The notes under the pieces were generated by a model. That model was not told the DNA's origin. It ran no database searches and worked only from the letters and a program-made list of their open reading frames with translations. A program made the position numbers and the translations under genes. From positions 271,417,369-271,481,368 of the forward strand of contig NC_057807.1 of NCBI RefSeq assembly GCF_018294505.1: a DNA stretch of 64,000 nt, given 5' to 3'. Position 1 is the stretch's first letter. Each line of letters opens with the position of its first letter. The DNA is from Triticum aestivum (lineage: Eukaryota > Streptophyta > Magnoliopsida > Poales > Poaceae). Shown here piece after piece: positions 32,182 to 42,611 of the stretch.

Positions 32182-33463
32182 CCCATCTTAATACCTTCGT
32201 GGAATTATGTGATATGCCAAAGAAAAAGGATGTCAACAATGATGTGGTCAAGATGAAATTATTTCCATTTTCTTTGCATGATTCTGCAAAAATTTGGTTC
32301 TCTTCTTTGCTTCGCAATAGTATCGATTCTTGGAATAAGTGCAAAGATGCTTTTATCACTAGGTATTTTTCGCCAGCAAAAATTATTTCCCTTAGAACCC
32401 AAATCGTGAATTTCAAGCAACTTGAACATGAGCATGTTGCACAATCTTGGGAAAGGATGAAAATGATGCTGACTAATTACCCATCTCATGGGTTAAATCT
32501 TTGGATGATCATACAAAAAATTTATGCGGGGTTGGATTTTTTTCTCGAAATATTTTAGATTCCGCCGTAGGTGGAACTTTGATGGAAATTACTTTGGATG
32601 AAGCCACCAAATTGGTTGATGATATCATGGCAAATTATTCACGATGGCATACCGAAAGAGCTCCTACTAGTAAAAAAGTTAATTCGGTTGAAGAAATTTC
32701 TTCTTTGAGTGATAAAGTTGATGCTCTTATGAAATTAGTTGCTAGTAAAAGTGCTCCTATTGAATTTAATGATATGCCTTTGTCCACTTTGATTTAGCAA
32801 AATAGTAATGCCATTGATGTGAATTTTATTTCTCGCAATAATTTCAACAACAATGCTTATAGAGGAAATTTTAATCCTAGGCCTTTTCCTAGAAATTCCT
32901 CTAATAATTATGGTAATTCCTATGGAAATCAACCTTACAATAATAATAGGAATACCTCTGATCTTGTGAATAATATTAAAGAATTTCTCAACACACAAAA
33001 AGTTTTCAACACTTCCATAGAAGAAAAGTTGAATAAGATTGATGATTTATCTAGAAGTGTTGATAGAATTGCTCATGATGTGGAAAATCTCAAGATGAAA
33101 TTTTTTGTGCCTAAAGTTGATGAATCAATTAAAGATCTTTATTTTTCTATGGATGAAAGTAAGAAAAGAACTGATATGCTTAGAGCTAAAAGAGAATTTC
33201 TAGAAAAAGCTCTTTCTAGTGATTATTCTTGCAAAAATGATGAAGGTCTTAAAATGATTGGTGTTTCTTCTATTGCTTCCTTGTTTAGTAAAGTTAAGAA
33301 TGATGAAAAAAGGACTGGAGAAGAGTCAACTTTAGGTAGAAGGTGTCCCGATATTTTAGAGGGTGAAAATCTTGTTGAGAAAATTGATAAAAGTGGGTTT
33401 GAAGAGGTCAAAACTTTAGCTAGTGATGCACCCACTATTTTGGATTACAAAGACTTTGATTGA
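32182..33463 (+). pseudogene. Athila-type gag, main part, broken
   Basis: Reads LFPFSLHDSAKIWFSSLLR, SWNKCKDAFITRYFSPAKII and EHVAQSWERMKMMLTNYPSH, the retrotransposon gag core, then after a small indel near 32540 FFSRNILDSAVGGTLMEITL and ERAPTSKKVNSVEEISSLSD. A GAG-to-TAG stop lies at 32795. An Asn-rich linker (32819-32960) precedes a coiled coil (FNTSIEEKLNKIDDLSRSVD) and a Lys/Glu-rich tail. Gag would form the particle. The breaks show it is dead. Confidence 0.8.
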
Positions 33464-34065
33464 TTGTATTTCTTTGTTGCAATCCATGTTGAATTCACCC
33501 CATGCTTATGAACAAAACAAAGCTTTTCCTAAACATATTGTTGATGCTATGATGAAAGCTTTGGAAGATAAATTGGAATTAGAAGTTTCAATTCCTAGAA
33601 AATTGCATGATGACTGGGAACCTACTATCAAAGTCAAGATTAAAAATTATGAGTGTTTTGCTTTGTGTGACTTGGATGCTAGTGTTTCTACAATTATGAA
33701 ATCTTTATGTGATGTGCTTGGTCTTACCAATCTTGAAGAATGTTCTTTAAATTTGCACTTGGAGGATTATACTATTAAAAACCTATGGGAATAATTATGA
33801 TGTTCTTATTCTTGCAAATAGGAACTATGTGCCCATAGATTTTATTGTTCTTGCTATTGATTGCAATCCGTCTTGCCCAATTATTCTTGGCAGACCGTTT
33901 TTACGTACTATTGGTGTCGTGATTGATATGAAAGAAGGCAATATAAAGTTCCAATTTTCTTTGAGAAAGGGTATGGAGCACTTTCCTAGAAAAAAAATCA
34001 GGCCACCTTATGAATCAATCATGATGGAATCCTGTGGATCTCGAACCAAGGATGACAAAACTTAG
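33464..34065 (+). pseudogene. Athila-type aspartic protease, broken
   Basis: The first lobe has FALCDLDASVSTIMKSLCDV, where the usual catalytic DLGAS reads DLDAS, followed by LGLTNLEECSLNLHLED. After two small indels at about 33780-33820 the second lobe reads VPIDFIVLAIDCNPSCPIIL and GRPFLRTIGVVIDMKEGNI. It ends at a TAG at 34063-34065. No RT follows. The changed Gly next to the catalytic Asp would itself be expected to harm activity. Confidence 0.75.
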
Positions 34066-34079
34066 ATCCTTGCCTTACG

Positions 34080-34127
34080 CCTAGCTAAGGGCGTAAAACT
34101 ATAGCGCTTGTTGGGAGGCAACCCAAT
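34080..34127 (+). promoter_or_regulatory. Conserved post-stop hairpin module
   Basis: CCTAGCTAAGGGCGTAAAAC, then TATAGCGCTTG, then TTGGGAGGCAACCCAAT, 14 bases after the protease stop. It differs from 6146-6193 (minus) at only about five positions although the neighbouring proteins are unrelated. The TTGGG/CCCAA stem and the AGCGCT palindrome are kept. Confidence 0.7.
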
Positions 34128-34716
34128 GAATAAAATTTATTTTTTATTTTTGGATTCTGTTCTTGAGTTTTTACACAATTATGATACTTGTATGATTGTG
34201 TTTTTTGTGTTTTAATTAGTGTTTGTGCCAAGTAAAGCCTTTATGATCTTCTTGGGTGATAGTTCTTTGATCTTGCTGAAAAAGACAGAAACTTTGCGCT
34301 CACAAAAATAATTTTCATAAATCTCAAAAAAGATATTTTGCCCTGATTCGATTTTCAGAGGATTTATATACAAATTACCCTGGTCTTCCTAATTTGGTAC
34401 AATTTTTGGAGTTACAGAAGTATTCGCTAAAGTCATATTACTACAGACTGTTCTATTTTGACAGATTCTGTTTTCTTTGTGTTGTGTGCTTATTTTGATG
34501 GCTCTATGGATTTCTTTGATGAGTTTTTGCCATAGAAAAGTTGTAATACAGTAGATATAATACAAAAACAAAATATGAATTGGTTTAATACAACACTTAT
34601 AGTAGTGGTTTGCTTTCTTATACTAAAGGATCTCACAAAGGTTTTGTTGAGTTTTGTGTGATTGAAGTTTTCAAGTTTTGGGTTATCTTAAGATGGATGA
34701 AGGAAGGATGTAAGAG
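34128..34716 (+). other. Noncoding spacer, Athila-type element
   Basis: A/T-rich, no gene seen. Phrases such as ctgttctattttgacagattctg (about 34447) have counterparts in the Sabrina-like spacer (5800-6060), supporting common descent of the noncoding interior. Confidence 0.5.
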
Positions 34717-34813
34717 CCTAAGCTTGGGGATGCCCTGGCATCCCAAGATATTATCCAAAAATGAGCAACCAACTAAGCTTGGGGATGCCCCCGAGTGGCA
34801 TCCCCGCATTCTT
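34717..34813 (+). promoter_or_regulatory. Doubled polypurine-tract-like hairpin
   Basis: CTAAGCTTGGGGATGCC at 34718-34734 and again at 34773-34789, each followed by an inverted partner (tggcatccca; gtggcatcccc), giving ggggatgcc/ggcatcccc stems. The core equals the true polypurine tract at 36540-36554. The distance from the post-stop module (about 0.6 kb) is the same as in the Sabrina-like element. Confidence 0.55.
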
Positions 34814-35004
34814 CCAACAACTATCGGTATTTTACTCGAGGCTATATTTTTATTCGTCACTTGATATGTGTTTTGCTTGGAGTGTCTTGTATGATATGTG
34901 CCTTTGCTTGCTTTATTTTGTGTTTTTAAGTTATAAGTCCTTGCTGGACACACCTATTTGAGAGAGCCAAAATTATATCATGACTTGTTAGAATTGCTCT
35001 CTAT

Positions 35005-35230
35005 GCTTCACTTAAATCTTTTATGAGCTAGGACTTGCTCTAGTGCTTCACTTATATCTTTTTGAGCACGGTGTGCTTTGTTATTTTTGAAGAAATGATC
35101 TCTTGCTTCACTTAGATTTATTTGAGAGTTAGTAAATTTTTGAAGAAATTATCTCTTGCTTCACTTAAATTATTTTGAGAGAAAGAAAATTTGTTATGCT
35201 CATAATCTTCACTTATATTTGTTTGAGCTT
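35005..35230 (+). repeat. CTTCACTT repeat array (5 copies)
   Basis: Five copies of a phrase near TGCTTCACTTATATCTTTTTGAG at about 35005, 35055, 35105, 35158 and 35206, spacing near 50 bp. It is shared with 5151-5287. Confidence 0.7.
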
Positions 35231-36539
35231 ATGAAAAGCAACTCATGAAAATTAGTCCCAAAGTGATAGATATCCAAGAAGGATAAAGTAAAAAGTTGTC
35301 ATGAAGATCATTGGAAAAAATAAACTTGATTCTTAGTAATATTTTTGAGATATGATGATGTGATATGTGAGTCATGTTGATGAGTAATTGTGCTCTAGTA
35401 AGAATATTGGTGTTAAGGTTTGTGATTCCCTATGCATGCACGAAAGTCAATAATCATGAAATGAAAATTATATCCTACTTGTGGTGAATTATTCGGTGTT
35501 AATTATGCTTAATGCTTGCTTATGAGATTATTCGTTTCTTGGTTGGTCGCTTCTCAATCTTTTTGCTAGCCTTCACTTTGCACCAAGTATGACCTCTACT
35601 TGTGCATCCAAAATCCTTTAAACCAGTTTTGCGCCATGAGTCCACTATATCTACCTATATGCGGTATTCTTTTGCCGTTCTAAGCAAATTTGCATGTGCC
35701 ATCTCTAATTTTCAAAATAAACTTCTCTTTTGTGTGTTTGTTTCGCTCGCGGAACGGTAATGGGTGGCTAATATTTTCCATGCTGGATGTGTTATCCTCA
35801 TGATGAGTGTTTATCCACTTGTCATTGCACGAGAGTAAGGCAAAGGTTTTAGGGATGCCTAGTCCCGAAATGAAAAAATGGATTTACTTTATGTTTCGAA
35901 TATTAAATTCCTTGGAAAGTGTTGGTATGGAAGGCACCCGTGGATACGGCTAGCCATGGAAAGTGAAAGAATGGTGGAAAAAGGAATAAACTTTATTTTC
36001 TGTTTGGGAACCGCCTATGGCATATCTAGCATGGAAAGTGTTCATAGCTCTACGTCGTTTTCACTAGTGGTATGGATACACCTCCCAAAATGTTTTTACC
36101 TCAAATTTTTCGCTTTGAGCTCTGGCACCTCTACAAATCCCTACTTCCCTCTGTGAAGGGCCTTTCTTTTACTTTATGAAATTTTTATTTTGAATTTGAG
36201 TCTCCATCTTCTCTTACAAAAACACCAACTAGGAGGCAATATGATCGTGCTCAAGTATTGGGTGTAGTTAATATTCGAGTGTGTTTCATGAATGGATCAA
36301 TGTTTGAGCATGATGGGCTAGGGATAACTTGTTTTAGCATTGATATTTTGAAAGACATGGTTGCATGTTGATATGCTTGAGTATCTAAATTCTTATGTCA
36401 AAACTAGACTATTGCTTTGAATCACATAAAAGTCCACATGTCCATGCTATAAAGAAAGAATATGATATGACTTGATGAACAACACTCCACATCAAAAATT
36501 CTGTTTTTATCACTTACCTACTCGAGGACGAGTAGGAGT
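35231..36539 (+). other. Noncoding 3' interior of Athila-type element
   Basis: No convincing gene. An env-like ORF might be expected here in a complete Athila element; none is seen. Near 35885-36060 there is a loosely repeated phrase (ggaaagtgttggtatgg / ggaaagtgttcatagc). Confidence 0.5.
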
Positions 36540-36554
36540 TAAGCTTGGGGATGC
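36540..36554 (+). promoter_or_regulatory. Polypurine tract of Athila-type element
   Basis: TAAGCTTGGGGATGC abuts the LTR start TGATACG at 36555; same core as the Sabrina-like tract. Confidence 0.75.
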
Positions 36555-38090
36555 TGATACGTCTCCAACGTATCTATAATTTTTTATTGTTCCATGTTGT
36601 TTTATTACCAATCTTGGATGTTTTATAATCATTTTATAGTCATTTTATATCATTTTTTGGTACTAATCTATTGACATAGTGCCAAGTGCTAGTTGTTGTT
36701 TTTTCCATGTTTTTTACATCACAGAAAATCAATATCAAATGAAGTCCAAATGCCACAAAACTCCACAATGATTTTTTATGGGCCAGAAGGAAGCAGATGG
36801 GCCCTGGTTGCACCTGGTGGGTTGTGCCCACCTCGGGTGCCCCCCGGACCGCCTCTTTGCTCTATAAATACCCCAAAAATACCAGAACCCTAGAAGCGTC
36901 AACGAAATATTCATCCACCCGCCGCAGAGTTCAGAACCACCAGATCCAATCTAGACACCATCACGGAGGGGTTCACCACTTCCATTGGTGCCTCTCTGAT
37001 CATGCGTGAGTAGTTCCTTGTAGACCTTCGGGTCCGTAGTTAGTGGCTAGATGGCTCTCTCTCTCTCGCTGAATTCTCAATACAATGGTCTCTTGGAGAT
37101 CCATATGATGTAACTCTTTGTTGTGTGTTTGTTGGGATCCAATGATTTTCGAGTTTATGATTAGTTATATCTTTTTATATCCATGAAAGTTATTTGAGTT
37201 TCTTTGATCTCTTATATGCATGATCTCTTCTAGCCTCGTATTTCTTCTCCGATATTTGGGTTTTGTTTGGCCAACTTGATCTATTTGTCTTGCAATGGGA
37301 AGAGGTGCCCGGTAGTGGGTTCAAACTTATGGTGCTTGATCCCAGTGACAGAAAGGGAACCGACACGTATGTATCGTTGCTACTAAGGATAAAAAGACGG
37401 GATCCCTATCTGCCACAATAGATAACGGATCTTGTCTACATCATGTCATCGTTCTTATTGCATTACTCCGTTTTTCCATGAACTTAATACACTAGATGCA
37501 TGATGGATAGCGGTCGATGTGTGGAGTAATAGTAGTAGATGCAGGCAGGAGTCGGTCTACTAATCTTGGATGTGATGTCTATGTAATGATCATTGCCTGG
37601 AAATCGTCATAATTATTTGAAGTTCTATCAATTGCCCAACAGTAATTTGTTTACCCACCGTTTGCTATTTTCTCGAGAGAAGCCACTAGTGAAACTTACG
37701 GCTCCTGGGTCTACTTTTCATATATTTGCCTTGCGATCTACTTTTCCTTTGCGTTTTTATTCAGATCTATTAAACCAAAAATACAAAAATACCTTGCTAT
37801 GTTTTATCTCTATTTATTTTATTTGGCGTTCGATCTATCAATCTACTACAATTTACCTCATGTCCATTTGCCTATCTTGAGGCGTTGTACCCCAGAAGGG
37901 ATTGACCCCTTTCACACTTCGGGTTGCGAGGTGTTGTTGTTTGTGTGCGAGTGTTGTTTAGCTTGTGTTGCTTGGTTCTCCTACTAGTTCGATAACCTTG
38001 GTTTCATCACTGAGGGAAATACCTACCATCGCTGTGGTACATCATCCCTTCCTCTTGGGGGAAATACCTACGTAGTAGCAGCAACCATCA
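36555..38090 (+). repeat. Athila-type 3' LTR
   Basis: 1536 bp, starting TGATACGTCTCCAACGTATC and ending GCAGCAACCATCA, followed by CCCAG. It differs from 28733-30264 by scattered, mainly transition changes and a few short indels. TATA region ctctataaataccc at about 36861. Confidence 0.92.
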
Positions 38091-38253
38091 CCCAGCCTGG
38101 TCGTCGCCTTGTAGACGCTTTTGGCATGAGACGCTTGGGCCCCGGTCACTTCCTCTAGTAGTTTGGTCAAGCACTCGCGCTCAGCGGCTTGCTCCATGAC
38201 CACCTTCGCTAGCGTGGAATCGTGGACCGTGAGCTTTGCCTCGCGAGCCTTGA
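38091..38253 (-). pseudogene. Element A antisense gene, middle part
   Basis: This 158-bp island of element A (after the CCCAG duplication) lies between the Athila-type element and the CACTA element. On the minus strand it is open and helical: KAREAKLTVHDSTLAKVVME and AAERECLTKLLEEVTGAQAS, a probable coiled coil. Removing the CACTA plus three bases joins it in frame to 53178 onward. Confidence 0.65.
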
Positions 38254-38279
38254 CACTGGTGCGCGTTGGTCCTAAGCAA

Positions 38280-38870
38280 AAGGTTCAAAACCCCTTTCTG
38301 CAACAGCATTTGGAACCGTCGCCAAGTGAGTGTGGGCGATAGGGGGGGTCCTTCCCACACGACCCAGAAACCGTCGGGGATAGGGCCCCTACAGTACTCC
38401 TACTCGTTTCTGCTTGCATTGCCATCGTAGTCAGTATTCTGTGGTGCTACGTTTATGATGCGTGGCCCATCACAAACGGTTCACCGTCAAGAAGATTAGC
38501 TAACCATCGTACGAGTGTCGAACAGGATAACAAAACGTCGGACCATCGTAACATCGTCGTATATGACAACTATCGCACACGCTACTCTGTGGTTCAGCGT
38601 TTATGATGTATACTTCATCAGAAACAGTTCATGGTTGCGAATCGTGTACAATAAGGCAACTAACACAAACGTTTAGTTTACCCGCACCGTTTGTGATATT
38701 GTCTAACATCGCACACGCTTTGCAAATGGCAACTGTGTGCATGCTTGCACATGTTTCCACTCTGTTAACCGTCTCCGATTATGGTGCATATCGTAAACGT
38801 TTGTGTTTTACCAACCGTGTGTGCCGTAACAACCTCGAGAGCGTAATTTCACCGTAATTTAATTGCTGCT
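38280..38870. repeat. CACTA left subterminal repeat region
   Basis: Short motifs such as catcgcacacgct, catcacaaacggttc, accgtttgtgatat and aaccgtgtgtgcc recur in both orientations without a coding frame. Such regions bind transposase in CACTA elements. A tttgaatttgaatttgaatttgaatg run ends the region near 38905. Confidence 0.65.
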
Positions 38871-39627
38871 TTTCCAAATTGTACCGGATTTGAATTTGAA
38901 TTTGAATTTGAATGTATGCTACAGCTTTATTCATATCCAGCAGGTTCAAACAACCAATGCATTATTCGATTCATAGGTACATATGTTCAAGAATTACATA
39001 AGAACCAAATAAAGAATGATGAACCATAGTTGTATACTTGTACTATTAAAGACGGTAAAGAAAGAGGCGAAATATATTCTGGTTGCTGAACAAGGTGAAG
39101 CGGAATGCCCATATTGTGCCTCCTCCATGCATAAGGCACGCACGACTCTAGTCCAACCCCTTGTGATGTCCGACCGCCCATCCTTCATGGTCTTCATGAA
39201 AACATCTAGATAATCATCGTGTTCTGGTAGAAACAGTTTAACCTTTGCATGCCCACCAATCATGTAGTTTGAGAGGTAATCTTGAGTAAACTGCTTTGGC
39301 AAGCACTACAAAGGAATAAGATTTCAGACATTGTCATCTAACACAACTCATTATGGGCAGTAAAAAGATGGCTGCAGAGTTCTTACTTACCATCCTGCAG
39401 TTCGCTATTGTCTTCAATAAAGTGTAAACAAATAGTTTAATTGCCATCTTTGGACCCATTTTACTAACAATCTTTATCAGCTTCCTCACTTGATGCTGGT
39501 TCATCGATATCTCATTGCCCCATACGCGGAAAGGGTTGAAATGTGGATCTTTACAATTGACATATGTACCTAAAAGCACCAAGTTAATATTAGAAGCTAA
39601 ACAGCAATTGCACAATGATGTAGTACA

Positions 39628-39717
39628 ACACTCTTTTATAATATGTCTATATACAGCCGTATGTGCTAGTCCATTTGAAATCTCTAAAAAGACAAATATT
39701 TAGGAACAGAGGGAGTA
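39628..39717 (-). mobile_element. Partial Stowaway-type MITE
   Basis: Ends ...ATATTTAGGAACAGAGGGAG followed by TA, the standard Stowaway terminal repeat with its TA target. It contains gtctatatac and tccatttgaaatctc, usual for this Triticeae group. The left half is missing. A second half-MITE-like piece (cttatattatggtccggaaggagt) follows at about 39760-39785. Confidence 0.6.
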
Positions 39718-39825
39718 TCTTATAACATCCAATATACTCACATATTAGATGAATTAACATCTTATATTATGGTCCGGAAGGAGTTTAGTTCATTCGTACA
39801 AATTGTCGATTGATTAACTACTGTT

Positions 39826-40103
39826 GTATCGATGGGTTACAATTAGTTTGAGCTAGTTCGGGCTCAAATAGCCCTAAAGTATATCTAAACATGAGGGCTA
39901 GTTTGAGCTAGTTGCATCTATAACCCACCAAAAAAAACTATCCAACCCAAGAGGTCCTAATTGGAGCTAGTTCTCCTAGTGCATTTATTGTCAATCTAAC
40001 CCCGCCATCCAAACAACTCTTTGGATGGAGTTAGTTCAGTGTTAGTAATGAGCTAGAAACTAGCTCTAACCTCTAGCTAAGTTGAGTATCCAAACAAGGC
40101 TGT
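39826..40103 (-). mobile_element. Tourist/Harbinger-like MITE
   Basis: A/T-rich 280-bp block with repeated agctagtt in both orientations, gccatccaaacaactctttgg inside and gtatccaaacaaggc at the right end, all familiar from grass MITEs whose ends read ggcctgtttgg. No coding capacity. Exact ends are uncertain. Confidence 0.45.
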
Positions 40104-40439
40104 GTTGTTGTTGCTACTGTTGCTCTTCTACGTAAATCTAGACATCATTAGAACATTAATGTAACACTCTTCCTTGTTGCTATGTTGCCTAGGGTTGCAA
40201 ATTTAGACACTAAGTATAGTGCATGTTGCTATGTAGCCTTAGATATATTACATATGGCCCTAGTTAAACTAACAAAAAATGGGTTGCGGATATATTCAGT
40301 TAAAAGTCTGATTCACCTATTAGTCCCTTATCAGCCGCCGGGCTATATGGTACCAGCTACCGATAACCTGAAGAGTGAGTAGATCTAAGCCATGGGATGA
40401 AATCTAACCTCGATGGAAAACAGTAGTCGTTCCCAAAAT

Positions 40440-41055
40440 TGTCCTATGTAGGTACATCGAGAAGCATGTTAAGCACAACAGGCTAAACATCAGCCAAATT
40501 ATACATGGCAGACAAAATAATCTCCAAAAGATAGCTTCAGTGTGTAGGTTTAAGCACACTAGTAAAGCAAAACAAGTGGAAAGGTGTGCTAACTGCAACA
40601 GGCCTAACATTTAACAACAAGAAAACATGGTCATTCAAACTGGTATTGTGCCGGTCTAAGTACATTGGTTATGGTTAAATAAAAATGGAAAGGTGTGTTA
40701 ACTACAAGATGCAACAACCAAATGTAGTCATTCATAGTGGTATTGTTGAAACTGGTACTGATGAAATTGAACTGCACAGTTCATACTTGCACATATAGAA
40801 CATCACGTTGTGAATAACTGGAATAAACAAGGCATACTATGAACAACCAAAGATAGCATTTGAAACTGAACATATGCTAACTACAAACAACCGAACAATC
40901 AAAAAACTTTAAAAGAGGCATATGCTAGCTATAACAGGCTTAACAGCAAGCAAATATATGCATTCCTATCGGTATGTTTAAAACTGGATTGATGAAATGT
41001 ACTACACAGTAAATAATTGAACATATAGAGCATCACATTGTGAACAACTGAAATA
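40440..41055. repeat. Diverged tandem repeats within the B3-like intron
   Basis: The phrase near gtgctaactacaacaggcttaaca recurs about five times (around 40465, 40583, 40693, 40870, 40918) with neighbouring catatagarcatcac and gaacaactgraataaa phrases. No reading frame is supported; this is intron sequence of the B3-like gene. Confidence 0.5.
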
Positions 41056-42060
41056 AAAAAATCATGGGTTTCCTCACTTGTCACAGATGGGCTCGTTCTC
41101 GTGGGAGGAGCACGGACCCTGGATGCGCTCCATGTTGTCGCAGATGGGCTCCTTCCCCTTGGAAGAGCACGGCTGTAGGGTGCCCTCCCTGATGTCGGAC
41201 ACGGGCGATTTCCCCTTGGAAGAGCAGATGGGCTCTTTCCCCTTGGAAGAGCCGGAGAGCTCCTCGTGGTCGCCGTCGATGAGGTCTGACTTGGAAGCTG
41301 TGGATCCCAAGCCAGCGTCGCAGAACGTGTTCTTCAGAAATGACAATAGGGGCTTGATGGCGATGTAGAATGGCAAATTGTTGACAGCAAGCCAGAGGAG
41401 ATCAGCGGCGAGGCCATGGATGAGATCGACGGCGGTTGAACCCGAGGGGTTGGGGGTGGGCCACTTAACCTGTGGCATAGCCCGGCTCAGGCCGTCGCTG
41501 TTGATGACCTCGATGTCGTAGCCGGCGGCCGAGACATGCCCGCATACTCTAGCCCACTGCTTGAGTGCCTGCCGCCAGTAATGGTCGTTAGCTTCCTCGG
41601 CGATGTCGGGCGAAGAGACTGCTATACACCTCTTTTGGGCCAGTCGCTCCTTGAGCTCCACGGGAAGCATAGCCGGGCTTAGGCTGCAACGCTCTGGAGT
41701 GGGGGATGGGGATGGGGATCTGTGGAAAAGGGGGCGTTTGGCAAGCGTCATCTAAGAAACTCAGGGCGGCCTGGGTATGGAGATCGGTGGGTAAGCTGCA
41801 TGGGCAAACCGGCATATGTTGACAATGAAGGCCTTGAAGTGACAGTGGCAGCGGTGGCGGGGACCTTGCTAGGGTTTCGAGCGAGGAAGGGTGTGCGTGT
41901 GCGCGCACACACGCCCGAGGAGGTTTTGGTGTGTGTATGTGTGTGTGTGTGGAGGGGGCGCGGGGTGTTTGAGGAAATGACACGGGTACTGGAAATTTTA
42001 CTATGCGGGAGTCAAACGCGGGAGTGAAATGTCGGGCTATTGAAAATTTTGATGGTAGTG

Positions 42061-42446
42061 CATCGCACACAGTCCGGAGATAACAACCGTGTGTTATGAA
42101 ACAGAAAAACCCTCAAGGCACGCAGATATTTTCTAAGGATGCACGCGGGATTGGGAACAAGAAACATCGCACACAGTCCGGAGATAACAACCGTGTGTTA
42201 TGAAACAGAAAAACCCTCGAGGCGGGTAGATATTTTCTAGGGATGCAGGCGGGATTGGGAACAAGAAACATCGCACACGGTCCGGAGATAACAACCGTGT
42301 GTTATGAAACAGAAAAACCCTCGAGGCGGGTAGATATTTTCTAGGGATGCAGGCGGGATTGGGAACAAGAAACATCGCACACGGTCTGGAGATAACAACC
42401 GTGTGTTATGAAACAGAAAAACCCTCGAGGCGGGCAGATATTTTTG
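42061..42446. repeat. 104-bp tandem repeat, 3.7 copies
   Basis: Copies start with catcgcacac at 42061, 42165, 42269 and 42373 (partial), exactly 104 bp apart. Each unit holds a CACTA subterminal-type motif (catcgcacacggtccgg...aaccgtgtgttatg). The first copy differs most from the others. Confidence 0.92.
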
Positions 42447-42611
42447 AGAGGGGGAGCCTCGTGGAGCCCAATGTACTATGCGGATGTGTGCATGACAGGT
42501 CCACCGGCGTGGCACACGGTTAGTTTGAGTGAACCGTGTCTGTTGCATCATCCGACTTGTCTAATGTTCATAAATTTGGCGAAAAATGAAGCGGGGGAGG
42601 GTCAGAACACA

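Larger units (their letters stand above)
28733..38090 (+). mobile_element. Athila-lineage Gypsy element, complete ends, non-autonomous
   Basis: LTRs of 1532 bp (28733-30264) and 1536 bp (36555-38090), a tRNA-Asp-type primer site, gag, protease and a polypurine tract, all plus strand. The target duplication CCCAG is perfect (28728-28732, 38091-38095). The interior is 6.3 kb including one solo LTR. Gag and protease are broken and no RT, RNase H or integrase is present. The LTR resembles the WHAM/Wilma type of Triticeae elements; I am not sure of the family name. It sits in the antisense gene of element A. Confidence 0.9.
39046..41751 (-). pseudogene. B3-domain-like gene carried by the CACTA
   Basis: Three exons on the minus strand: about 41751-41077, 39569-39393 and 39302-39046, with GT...AG borders. 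Exon 1 begins MTLAKRPLFHRSPSPSPTPE, has HYWRQALKQWARVCGH, and ends in a Ser/Lys/Gly-rich tail with four repeats of the type SSKGKEPIC. Exons 2-3 give KLFVYTLLKTIANCRM, then LPKQFTQDYLSNYM, GRSDITRGWTRVVRALCMEE and, after a 1-base shift near 39120, IWAFRFTLFSNQNIFRLFLY. The order (LPxxF, GWxxVV, GxxWxFxF) matches the plant B3 DNA-binding fold. The frameshift suggests a decaying copy. The alternative is a CACTA-encoded DNA-binding protein. Confidence 0.55.
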
